From assembly GCA_015143295.1 (NCBI GenBank), contig CM026571.1, positions 4,855,501 to 4,919,500 on the forward strand: a DNA stretch of 64,000 bases. Direction: 5' to 3'. The notes beneath the pieces were generated by a model. That model had not been told where the DNA came from and did not search any database. It saw only the letters and a program-made list of their open reading frames with translations. Numbering within the stretch: position 1 is the stretch's first letter; each line of letters begins with the position of its first letter. A program made the position numbers and the translations under genes. The stretch is from Tetracentron sinense. Lineage: Eukaryota > Streptophyta > Magnoliopsida > Trochodendrales > Trochodendraceae. Shown here piece after piece: positions 12,101 to 22,600 of the stretch.

Positions 12101-14230
12101 AGCAAGTTGGTGAGTGGAGGGAATAAATCGAGTGAGTAGAGAACCAGCAACCACTTTCTCGCGGACAAAATGATAGTCAAGCTCGATGTGCTTAGTGCGA
12201 GCATGGAAAAAAGGATTTGCGGCTATGTGAAGAGCACTGATATTGTCACAAAATAGTGTTGGGGGGGTGATGATGAAATAACCCAATATCGCGTAGCAAA
12301 TAACATATCCACGTTAGTTCCGCGGCTGCAGAAGCCATGGAGCGGTACTCAGCTTCTGCACTAGAACGAGAGATGGTAGGTTGTTTCTTAGCGTGCCATG
12401 CAATGCAGTTAGAACCAAGAAAAACACAATACCCAGTGGTAGAATGACGGGTGATGGCGCAGCTAGCCCAATCTACATAAGAGAAAGCATATAAGTCAGA
12501 AGAACTGTGTGATAGTAATTGTAACCCATAGTGCATTGCACCATGTAAGTAGCGAAGTATTCGCTTCACGGCTTGAAGGTGGGCCTCACTTCGCTTCAGG
12601 GCTTGAAGGTGGGCCTAAGTTGGAGCATGCATATGTTGACAAACACTGTTAACACTATAAGAGAGATCTGGACGAGTCAATGTGAGATATAGAAGTGCTC
12701 CCACCATGCTTCGGTGCTCGGTAGGATCATCAAGAGGAGTTGAGGAAGATCGAGATTTTCCGGTAGCAATCATAGGGGTAGGAACTGGGTTGAATTCCAA
12801 CATATGACAACGGGACAATAAAGTTTGAGCATACTTTATTTGAGACAAGAACATGCCATCTGGGAAGGAAGAGACTTCAATTCCAAAGAAATAATGAAGT
12901 GACCCTAAATCTTTCATAGCAAATTCAGATGCTAATTTGTGAATGAGTTGATGGAAAAACCTATCATCATTGCACTAATTTGTGAATGAGTTGATGGAGA
13001 AACCTACCATCATTGCCTGTTAAGATAATATCATCTACATAAAGCAATAGAAGAGTAGTACCATAAGAGCAAAGAAGTATGAAGAGAGAGGCATCAACCT
13101 TGCTACAAGAGAATCCCAAGTGAAGGAGATAAGTGCTAAATCGCTCGAACCAAGCCTGTGGAGCTTGTTTAAGGCCATATAAAGCACGTTTAAGTCGGCA
13201 AACATGATGGGGATAAAAGAAATTGACAAATCCTGGAGGTTGTTCCATATAAACTATCTCTTTGAGGTGACCATGGAGGAAGGCATTCTATGTCCAATTG
13301 CCGAATGGCCCACTTCTTTGTCACAGCAAGAGAGAGAACTAACCGAATAGTTGTGGGCTTGATAATGGGACTAAAGGTCTCATCAAAGTCTATTCCATGG
13401 CGTTGATTATACCCTTTCGCAACCAAGCGAGCTTTAAGCCGCTCAACGGATCCATCAGCCTTGGGTTTGGTTTTGTACATCCAATGGCAATCGACGATAT
13501 TTAGCTCAGGAGAACGAGGGACAAGATCCCAAGTGGAATTTTGATGGAGGGCAGCTATCTCTTCTTCTATGGTAGCAACCCATCCAAGATGGTGTAGAGC
13601 AGATTTCAGAGTCTTAGGTTCAATGGGAGGAGAGTCCGTATGATATTCCACCAACAGACCTTTCGTTATATTTGATCGAGTCAACATAGGGTGGATGTTA
13701 GTGGAGGGCGATAAAGGTTCTATAGATGGAGGTGGTAGTGCAATAGAGGCAGAGGCAATTGTTGATTCAAGAGGTGGCAGCCAGATTGTAAGTGAGCCAC
13801 ATGGGGAAGGATTAGGTGCAATTGGTGGAGAAATGGTGGAATTAATTGCTGGTTCAGCACAAACTGAAGGTGGTGGTGATGGCGGGGTTATAGTTGGTGG
13901 GCTGTTATCATGACTGTATGTTGTTGGTGTTGACTAAACAGTGTTAGATATGCCAATACCACTATTAGCTGCTGCAATACGTGATCGGACATCATTGAGT
14001 GGACTTAGACAAGTAGGATCTGATGTAGTAGAAGGTCTAACATCATCCGGGGCTACTCTAGGGGATGCTGAAACGATTTCAGCCTGTGATAGTACACTTT
14101 TGAGTGGCCGCTGCTCTGCTATAGATGGAAGTGAATGACTCCATGGCAACCACTTAGGATCCGGAGATGTAGTTAGCCCCTGAACCTGTGGATAGGATGA
14201 TAAGAGACTATGGTCAGAGTTTTTATTCAC
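12101..14230 (-). pseudogene. Copia reverse transcriptase-RNase H remnant
   Basis: Minus-strand pieces in successive frames. The RT N-terminus is at 13687-13290 (KARLVAKGYNQ, DFDETFSP). The RT catalytic part is at 13248-12967, with YGLKQAPQAW and LYVDDIILTGND. The connection region is at 12917-12615 and the RNase H domain at 12569-12101 ([28 protein letters not shown]). At least four frame changes separate them. Two are associated with small tandem duplications (12561-12616; 12932-12974 repeated at 12975-13017). The stretch 14230-13690 is the low-complexity linker before RT. It cannot encode an active enzyme. Confidence 0.85.
12932..13017. repeat. 43-bp tandem duplication in the Copia RT
   Basis: The unit starting ctaatttgtgaatgagttga occurs twice head to tail with a few mismatches. 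It breaks the reverse-transcriptase reading frame just after the YVDD region. Confidence 0.85.
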
Positions 14231-14245
14231 ATTGCAAAGTATTCT

Positions 14246-14700
14246 TCCAGTGCTTTGGGGAGACGATCATGACAACTCAATTTAGTGGGCTACCGGCTCC
14301 GACAGACTCATAAATATGAGCGGGATGCGACAGAGATAGACGTCACAGATTGGCGGTGACTACCAAACACAGTTAGATATTTTAATTCTTCATACACAAA
14401 GGGAGTACTCAAGTGGCGGCAAACCCATGAAGATTTTCAATTCACATGTGTTTGAGGGGGAATATTAGAGCATATCTAATTGTAATAAAGTGAATGAGAT
14501 ACATTGTATCTTTTCACAATTGGATAGTATCAATTAAGTTTGAATTTAGGATTTGATTTGATATGATTAGATTATGATTATCTTTGAGAGATCTTTCTAT
14601 ATTAGGAATCTTAGAATATTATTTAAACCCTCTTAGGGTTCTTGTAAATCATCCAAAGAAATCAGTTTCTCTTTAGTTTCAAGGGGACTGGAGTGCTAGA
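14246..14700 (+). mobile_element. 3' end and LTR of the left-edge non-autonomous family
   Basis: Plus-strand counterpart of the element at the window's left edge. Positions 14246-14440 match the reverse complement of about 200-1. A polypurine tract GAGGGGGAATA (about 14454-14464) precedes an LTR (about 14462-14690) sharing blocks with the LTR at 451-664. Its 5' part is missing and it abuts the Copia remnant. Confidence 0.6.
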
Positions 14701-14858
14701 CAGCACATGCTCGCAATTTCACACCAAGCATAAGATCAGCCTGCAATAAGAACCATAATGGTGAAATGTCAAAAAAGTTTTGGTATGTCTCGTTATATAA
14801 TCAAAAACTATAATGTGGATTTGTGAAGTGTCAATAATACTACAAACATTGTATCAAC

Positions 14859-15481
14859 CAGGGATGGAGCCAAGGGGGTGGGGGGCCATGGCCCCCCCAA
14901 ATTTTTTGTAATTCTTTAGTGCCCTAGAATGAATAGTGGGCCCATCAATTAAAAAAAAAAATTTAGTATACTTGGCCCCCCTAATTTTTTTTTCCTATAT
15001 AATATAGTGGCCCCCCAATTTTTTTTGTCATATATATAGTGGGCCCCCCAATGGAGCCCCTTATGCCCTTGAGGCTGCCACATGTCCCTATTGACATCCC
15101 TAAACTATGGTTAAAATTCACTGAATCTCAGGGTTCACCTACTTATCCTTGGTTTTTAGAAAAAAATATTTAAATAATTTTAACCTTATGAGTTAATGAA
15201 TTTTAAACAAGGGTTCAAAAAGAAATTTGATGTTTTTTTAAAAACCAAGGATAGGTGAGTGAATCTTAACCACAATTAAGGGGTATTAATAGGGACACAT
15301 GGCGACCTCAAAGGCATTATCGGGAAAAAAAAATTCTCAAAATAAAAAAACTACCTCAAATTTTTTTTCTCAGGGGTGTAGCCCCCGAACCCCCCAAATT
15401 CCATACCCTCAAATCAAAATTTTTTTTTATACATGTATTTTGCCCCCCCCCCCCAATGAAAAATTCGAGGCTTCGCCCCTA
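14859..15481. mobile_element. hAT-type MITE with perfect 8-bp target duplication
   Basis: Starts CAGGGATGGAGCC and ends GGCTTCGCCCCTA. It is flanked by GTATCAAC at 14851-14858 and 15482-15489. CAGGG-type ends and an 8-bp duplication are hallmarks of hAT elements. The middle (15075-15300) is a palindromic core shared with several other foldback elements in the window. A 104-codon open frame at 15299 is incidental. Inverted relative to the copy at 48759. Confidence 0.8.
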
Positions 15482-15682
15482 GTATCAACAATAGTATCAT
15501 TAGAAATATTATCAGTATATAAGCATGATTCTTGCATGTTTATGTGGGGAATATCATCTCTGGAATATTCAAATATTATATTTTCTCCGAAGGTCTATTT
15601 CACACATGTTTAAATAAAATAGGTTAGGGAGTCTTATGCACCTCTGGGACCTTTATTCTTGTAAAGTGTCCTACCTTCAATT

Positions 15683-15924
15683 TGTAAGACCAGTACACTA
15701 GTTGGAGAAGAAGGTCTCTATTCCTCAATGATATTATGAGGAAAGAGTATTGCATTTATATAATACTTTTACAATAGGGAAAGAGAGAATATACGTATCA
15801 ATGAGATTACATTAGAATGCAATAATAAGAGAAAGAATCCTATTAGGTTACTCCTTGATTAGTTGGCAGATCCAATCTTTGGGTGGTTTCCATATTTGAA
15901 GGGATCTCACACGATCCACTAACA
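15683..15924 (-). repeat. 3' LTR of the full-length Copia
   Basis: 242 bp, TGTTAGTGG to CTTACA on the minus strand, after the G-rich polypurine tract at 15939-15925. Confidence 0.9.
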
Positions 15925-18900
15925 CGCCCCCCGCAAGTTAAGTGGCACGACAGTGACATGAAGCTTGGATTGAAGAGCTTTGAAACGAGTGGTTGAAAGA
16001 TCTTTAGTAAAAATATTTGCTATTTCATCAACAGAACCAACGAAGCGCACTGCAATGTCCCCACGCACTACTTTTTCACGAATATAGTGATAATCAAGCT
16101 CGACATGTTTTGTTCGGGCATGATAAACCAGATTGGAAGCTAAGGAAATAACGCTGATGTTATCACAATAAATTATTGCAGGAGACTTTAGAAACACATC
16201 CAGATCACGTAAGATCATACGAATCCATGCCAATTCAGCTGTCGTATGAGCTAAGGAGCGATACTCAGACTCAGTGCTTGAGCAAGCAATAGTAGCTTGT
16301 TTCTTGGCACTCCAAGACACGAGGCTTGACCCAAGATAGACACCATATCCAGATGTAGAATGTCGGTCATCGGGGTCACTAGCCCAATTGGCATCCGAAT
16401 AAGCTGTTAAGGAGGGGTTGCCACGCTGAAAATGAAGGCCATAATGGATCGTACCTTTGAGAAAGTGAAGAATGCGTTTGACAGCAGCCCAATGAGAAGT
16501 CCTGGGCAAGTGCATATATTGGCAAACTTGATTAACTGCGAAAGCAATGTCAGGTCTCATCAAGGTAACATACTGGAGAGCACCAACTACACTCCGGTAT
16601 TTTGTCGGATCTGGAAGGGGGTCACCATCAAGTTTGGAGAGCTTAGAACCCGAGGCAGCAGGAGAAGTAATTGGTTTAGCCACATCTATCTGAACTCGAG
16701 TAAGCAAGTCACAAATATATTTGGACTAGGAAAGATATAAATCAGAGGCAGTCCTATGAGCTTCAAGCCTGAGAAAATAATTAAGTGGGCCAAGATCCTT
16801 CATCGCAAAGAGACGATTAAGATTGATCAAGATGGTGGGCAAGCTAGACTCGTGATTCCTTGTCGCGATGATATCATCAACATAAATCAGAAGGAAAATC
16901 ACACAACCATTCATATTATGGAAGAAAAGAGAGGAATCTGCCGAAGAACCAACAAAACCAAGTCCCTGAAGGTAATCGGTAAGGCGGAGGAACCATGCAC
17001 GAGGAGCTTGTTTGAGTCCATAAATGGACTCGTGCAAGCGACAGACATATGAAGGTCGACTGAGATCAACAAACCCAGGAGGTTGGGCCATGTAGACCTC
17101 CTCAAAAAGCAGCCTATGTAGAAAGGCATTGTGAACATCCATCTATCTGATTGACCAACCATTTTGAATAGCTATAGTCAACACAATCCAAATCGTAGCA
17201 TGCTTGACAACAGGGCTAAAGGTATCTGTATAGTCGACCCCTGGTTGTTAATGAAACCCTTAGCCACAAGACGTGCCTTGTATCGTTCAATAGAACCATC
17301 AGACCTTTGCTTTATCTTGTAGACCCATTGACAACCAACGACATTTTGAGAAGGGTGTGCTGGGACAAGAGACCATGTCCCTGCTTTTGAAGAGCATCAA
17401 ATTATGAACCCATAGCAGCCATCCATTGAGATAATTTTGCTGCTTGTGTATAAGATGTAGGTTCATCCAAACTGACAATAGAAAGCAAAGCGGTTGGTAG
17501 TGGATGTCGGACTTTTGGTTTGAAAATACTGGATTTAGAGCGAGTGTTATGGGAATGTTGAAGTGGATCAGAAGGGGTAGGCAAGGGTTCAACTGAAGTG
17601 GTGGTGGGGTGTGATGCAGGTGGGTCAAGTAAGGGAGGTAAAGAAGGGATATGAGAGGCCGATGAAGATGGGAGTGATTCAGCAATAGGGGTTGGTGGGG
17701 AAGGCATTACCTGAGGTTCTGGTGAAGGCATATGCATAACAGATCCGAGAAGGACATGGGTTGAATCCTCTGCAGCTTGTCCAGAAGAGTGAGCCTTTTC
17801 CAATTCAGCATATGGGTAGCGTGACTCATCAAAAACGACATGTGCATCCTATGTGGGGGTTCAAACACTTAAAGCCACGATGATTTAGACTATAGCCAAT
17901 AAAGATACAAGGAGTGGTGCAATAAGAAATTTTTCCAGAATTATAAGGACGGAGAAAAGGATAGCACACACAACCAAAACTTCGAAGGACACTATAGTCA
18001 AGAGGTTTATTGAACAATTTTTCATAGGGAGAAATATTGTCAATAACATGAGAGGGCATTCTATTGATCAAAAATGCAACAGTAGCAAAGGCATCGTACC
18101 AATGTCGAGCAGGCATATGAGAATGAGCCATGAGAGCTAAGCCCGTTTCAACAACATGACAATGCTTACGTTCGGCTAAGCCGTTTTGTTGAGGAGTATG
18201 AGGACAAGAGATGCAATGGGAAATACCATTTTGGGATAAAAGATTTTTAAAGCGAAGACTTGTATATTCCCCACCGCCATCGGATTGAAGGGACTTGATT
18301 TTCAAATCAAACATATTTTCAACAAGCAATTTAAAACGAGCAAACACGTCATAAACTTCAGATTTGAGAGAGGGGGAGAAGCCAACAATATCTACTAAAG
18401 TCATCAACAAAAATAACATAAAAACGATGTCCATTTATTGATAAATCAGGAGCTGGTACCCACACATCGGTGTGGATAAGCTCTAATGGATATGTGGTTA
18501 CAGACTCAGATGACTGAAATGGTAAGCGAGAGCTTTTGCCCCGTTGACATGAAGAGCAAATAGACTGTAATTTAGACGACCCAAGACAAGAAACAAAAGG
18601 TAAAATAGCAGCCAAAGTATGCTCAGCTGGATGACCAAGTCTATGGTGCCAAATGTTGCTAGTGACACGAACACTCGTAAAGGCAGATGGAGATGACATG
18701 AACACTCGTAAAGGCAGATGAAGAAGACACCTCACTAATTTTATTGTGCTGAGGAAGCTGAAGAGGGTAGAGGCCATCATTGATCCGTCCTTGGAAGAGG
18801 ATCTTCCCCGACTTGTTGTCCTTCACAGAAAAGCCAGAATTAGTGAAAACAAAATAACAGTTATTATCTTGAGTGAACTGAGAAACTGATAAAAGGTTTG

Positions 18901-20049
18901 TTTTTATGGTAGGAACATGTAAAATGTTGTGCATGCGGAGATTAGAACCATTGTGAGGGATCAAGGTAGTGCCAACATGAGAGATGGGGAGTTTGTTACC
19001 ATTACCAAACGCGAGGCTTTCATAGCCAGCATAAGCAGAGTGCAAGGAGAGGTTGCTTAAGTCAGATGTGACATGATTGGAGGCCCCTGTGTTTGTGTAC
19101 CATGTCGAAGCACCTTGCTTAGAGGCCACCATTGCTTGAAGCTTATGTGGTGGTTGTCGACCCTGATAAGAGAGATCAAGACATTGAAAGCAGTCCAAAG
19201 CATTATGACCCACGCGGTTACAAATTTGACAAGTGGACAGATTTCCTGGCTTTGAAGAAAAATTGTTGGTGGTGCTTTCTGCCGAAGAGTTGCCACAACC
19301 ACCATTATTACGGCCACGCAGGCCTCGACCGCGATAATTGTTGGGGCGACCACGATAGCCCCCACGACCTTAAAACTGTTGTGAGGTAGCTCGATTTGTA
19401 AAAAGAGCAGTAGATTGTTGTTCTAAATTCAAGGATGCAGAATACGACTCCAAGTGTAACTCAAAGGTCAACAATTGTCCAAATAATTTATCAAAAGTAA
19501 TCGGGGTATCACGATTATTAATGGAGGTATGAACCAAATCATACTCCTGTCCGAGGCCATTAAAAATTTGATTGCACAGATCATACTTAGAGACTAGCTG
19601 TCCCACAGACTCTAGAGCATCAGCAATAGTTTTCATCTTGTCAAGATAATCAGTAATAGAAAGGCCCCCTTTTTTAAGAGACTGAAACCGTTGTTTCAAT
19701 TGAAGAACTCGCGAACGAGATTGAATGAGGTGAAGACGTTCAAGACATAACCATACCTCTCTAGATGTTTGAAGGCCTACCACACGTTGAAGCACAGGTG
19801 CCTTGAGAGTGGCGTTTATCCAACGTAACACCAACGAATCACGCTAATAGTTGCAGTAGGCGTGTGGTCTTTATCACGAAGAAATTCTACGTGACACGGG
19901 AGGGATCCATCAATGTATCCATGTAGTTTGTTTGCTCTCAATACCGGAACAAACTGACTTTTCCATAGAAGATAATTATCACGATCCAACTTAATGGAGA
20001 CGAGGCTCATGATATTAGGGACAACGATCGAAGACGAAGATGACGCCAT
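15919..20049 (-). pseudogene. Copia gag-pol polyprotein, multiply broken
   Basis: Gag starts at the ATG 20049-20047 and contains a CCHC knuckle (CQICNRVGHNALDC, about 19230-19190). The protease region reads NTGASNHVT where active Copia proteases have D-T/S-G-A, so the catalytic aspartate is Asn here. The integrase follows with its HHCC zinc-binding segment (HHRLGHP...CSSCQRGK), IHTDVW and a downstream SDGGGEY block. The reverse transcriptase (17300-16726) has YGLKQAPRAW and YVDDI. RNase H (16707-15919) has TESEYRSLA and CDNISV. At least five frame breaks separate these blocks. By domain order (integrase before RT) the element is Copia. Confidence 0.88.
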
Positions 20050-20121
20050 TGGAAGAAAGAATTTTTTATGCAAATGATGGAGGATCAAAATAGGAGGAAA
20101 CCTATTTTCTGGTTGATACCA

Positions 20122-20347
20122 TGTAAGACCAGTATACTCGTTGGAGAAGAAGGTCTCTATTCCTCAATGATATTATGAGGAAAGAGTATTGCATTTATAT
20201 AATACTTTTACAATAGGGAAAGAGAGAATATACGTATCAATGAGATTACATTAGAATGTAATAATAAGAGAAAGACTCCTATTAGGTGGCAGATCCAATC
20301 TTTGGGTGTTTTCCATATTTGAAGGGATCTCACACGATCCACTGACA
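20122..20347 (-). repeat. 5' LTR of the full-length Copia
   Basis: 226 bp, TGTCAGTGG to CTTACA on the minus strand. It lacks a 16-bp segment present in the other LTR near 15853. The primer-binding site follows without a gap. Confidence 0.9.
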
Positions 20348-20505
20348 CTATTTAATATTAAAAATTCTCTTATTTTGTATTTTGGCTTGGATTTTCAAAG
20401 AATGACTTTATCAAGAAATTATAACAGTATTAACAGATTTGATATGGGAATAAACAGCGTTCACTAGTTAAAGACAACAAAATATAAGTAAACGAAAGCA
20501 AGAAC

Positions 20506-20672
20506 CTGAAATCCACAGGAGAGTATGTTTCCACTCAAAGTCGGTAAATGTGCCTGGAGGAAGATGTATTGGACCATGTTTGGGAAACTGTATCCAGGTA
20601 CTTTCAGTATATCTGAAGTCAAGAGACAAAAGCTCGTTTTCTGGCAGTGCCATGTACAACCCAGCAAAATAC
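20506..20672 (-). CDS. Candidate internal exon of an unrecognised gene
   Basis: The minus-strand exon is bounded by CATGTAG| at its acceptor and TTTCAG|GTTCTT at its donor. It reads in one frame as YFAGLYMALPENELLSL and, after a gap, FPKHGPIHLPPGTF. Codon use and composition look coding. With the candidate exon 26656-26699 it joins in phase (2 nt plus 1 nt) to give VDGHAIPNDSRYFAGLYM across the junction. Without splicing at 20506 the frame stops at 20468. I do not recognise the family. The intron between the two pieces holds the 4.3-kb LTR element at 21937, and the full-length Copia sits just downstream, so the gene may be dead. Confidence 0.35.
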
Positions 20673-21931
20673 CTACATGGGATAAATAGATACAAATTAG
20701 AAGAGGAGGATATGTATGGTGTCATGTGAGCCACGATATTAAAGCGATCTCTTGGTTTTCAAATTTCAACATGAGGATCTAATTAAGCAAAATACACTAG
20801 GTTGCTTGTATCAATCATCCGGGGTGTTGGAACCCCTCAAGGACTTTACTAAAGCGCCTCATGAGTTATTTGAGTCTACCTGAAAAAAACTTTGGCGAAA
20901 TATGCGGATCAACAGATATAAGTAGCCCTTAGATCCTTAAGAACAATAGTCTTGGAGGTAGGAAAGAAAAATTGAATCAAAGGAACTTCAATTCTGGATA
21001 AAGAAACAGTATATAGCAAAAACACTGTCATGAACATAAAAACCTCGGCTACATATGCAGTTCATCAATGCATAATAACTTGACAGACTTCATCTTTGAT
21101 GGTCAACACAATGATAGAATGAAACATCGGATCTATACTACTGGGCAGTCCGGAAACCACGGAAAAAGTCTCAACGAGAGAGACCACTAAATTGGTAGTT
21201 AGAATTGTTCAAGTGGATCATATCTTGGCAAAGAATGGGGTCCATCAGATAATTACAGAAGTCTTTTGCATTCTCTATTTATTTTTTTCTTTTTCTTTCT
21301 TTCAAATTTCCCTTACTTTTTCATGTTAGTTCTCAAAATGAACACCTTCCACGGCTATATTGGAATATATACAAGCAGTAATCTCAGAGTTTTACTTAAC
21401 TATAAAAAAACAAAGAAAATAAGTATTATCCAAGGTTCTAATTTACATGTCAATGCAGACGAGGTAGCAGCCATACAAAGGCAGATTATCCAAGGTTCTA
21501 ATACTATTAAAAGTATTAAAACATTATAAGGTCCTCCAATGACAGGGTAGCCACAATAACAAGGACTACAGTTATTTACAGCTTGGAAATTATATGATCA
21601 ATAATCTTTATAACTATGTTATAACAGCCTTTATTAAAATGGTGGCATTATCTGTAGAACAGGCAGATTACATAAGAACAGTTGTTCTAATTTTCTCTTC
21701 CAAATCTCAAATTTCAGATGCCACAAAGATAAAACTAATAGGTGGTAAAGAGGGTACAAATAAAACCCAACTCCAAGTTGTAGAGCACGCATTAAATTGT
21801 AATTTAAGTACCCCTTGCGGATCACTTCTCAGAGCCTCTTCAGCTTAATTATCATGACCCCCAATTTGTGAAACACAAACAATTTATATGCAGAAAGGCT
21901 TGAAACATCTTCCACATTGGAGGGCCATGAA
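20673..21931. other. Intron-like or intergenic sequence, no firm feature
   Basis: Between the candidate exon and the young LTR element. Contains a short direct repeat (attatccaaggttctaat at about 21426 and 21487). Open frames here on both strands resemble no protein family I know. Confidence 0.35.
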
Positions 21932-21936
21932 ATCAT

Positions 21937-22600
21937 TGTTATATTTTTTTAATGTAAAACAAAAGTTTGAAGAAGTTTCTATTGGTATTTAACCTTGCCC
22001 TTTTGAGAATCTCTTAACCGTTACAATCTCCTTTATTTTGGTTAACTCTCTTTTAATAGTAGTAAATGTGGAGTTACATTTTAGATTTATGAGGTCAGTT
22101 TTCTTTTAGAAAACATGGGTTTTTGGGGCCTTATTGCTCCATTATTTTGGGTTGCCTTACCTCTATAAATTGAGCCTTAGTTTCTCTTCCAAGAGATATA
22201 CTCATGGGATTTTATTTACATCTTTCTCATTTGTCTTAATCAAGATTTATTGTGTTTTCAATACTTTGGGCTGGATCATAGTCGAGTTCGCTGTAGACCA
22301 AGGTTTTGAGAGTGCTCCTTCTCCTTGGTGTTGATCGTTGTATCCTGGGGGTGACCGCCAAGTTTCCTGTGAGCATCACGGTTAGAGAGAACCAGCAGGG
22401 GGCGAATTTCACCTTAAGGACAGCGTGTCCAACACGTGCCTCGATCAAATTATACTGATAAGTTTTCTACTATTGAGATTTTTTTTTTCTTCTTTTATTG
22501 ATTTACTATCACTCTATCATCTAGATTATTTATCTCTTGCTGAAAAAATATTTTGATATATTTTCTATACTAATTTAAATTGCTTACATTTATTCTAACA
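21937..22600 (+). repeat. 5' LTR of the young Copia-type element
   Basis: 664 bp, TGTTATATTT to TTCTAACA. It contains a probable promoter region with ctataaat near 22164. Nearly identical to 25592-26256. Confidence 0.92.

Larger units (their letters stand above)
9845..14245 (-). mobile_element. Decayed Copia retrotransposon, 5' half missing, split by a solo LTR
   Basis: On the minus strand the order is: pol from before the reverse transcriptase (14245) through RNase H (12101), a nested 1.77-kb solo LTR (12100-10327), the last pol codons (10326-10250), a polypurine tract (10241-10227) and the 3' LTR (10226-9845). Gag, protease and integrase are absent. The left-family fragment begins abruptly at about 14246, so the 5' half was lost by recombination or deletion. 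Confidence 0.85.
15683..20347 (-). mobile_element. Full-length Copia retrotransposon with both LTRs, inactive
   Basis: A 4,665-bp element. The 5' LTR is 20347-20122 (minus), followed by a primer-binding site TGGTATCAACC (20121-20111), gag-pol, a polypurine tract (15939-15925) and the 3' LTR 15924-15683. The flanks caatt (15678-15682) and ctatt (20348-20352) form a 5-bp target duplication with one mismatch. The LTRs differ by a 16-bp indel and several substitutions. The coding part has multiple frameshifts and stops. Confidence 0.9.

Noticed and set aside
14697-14742. Possible third exon of the unrecognised minus-strand gene after TTATTGCAG
   Set aside because: The join to the exon at 20506 would create an immediate stop in the required phase, and the frame is only 14 codons. 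Kept only as a remark.
15299-15613. 104-codon plus-strand frame
   Set aside because: It lies across the right half of the hAT-type MITE and its flank; composition reflects poly(A) and poly(C) tracts, not a protein.
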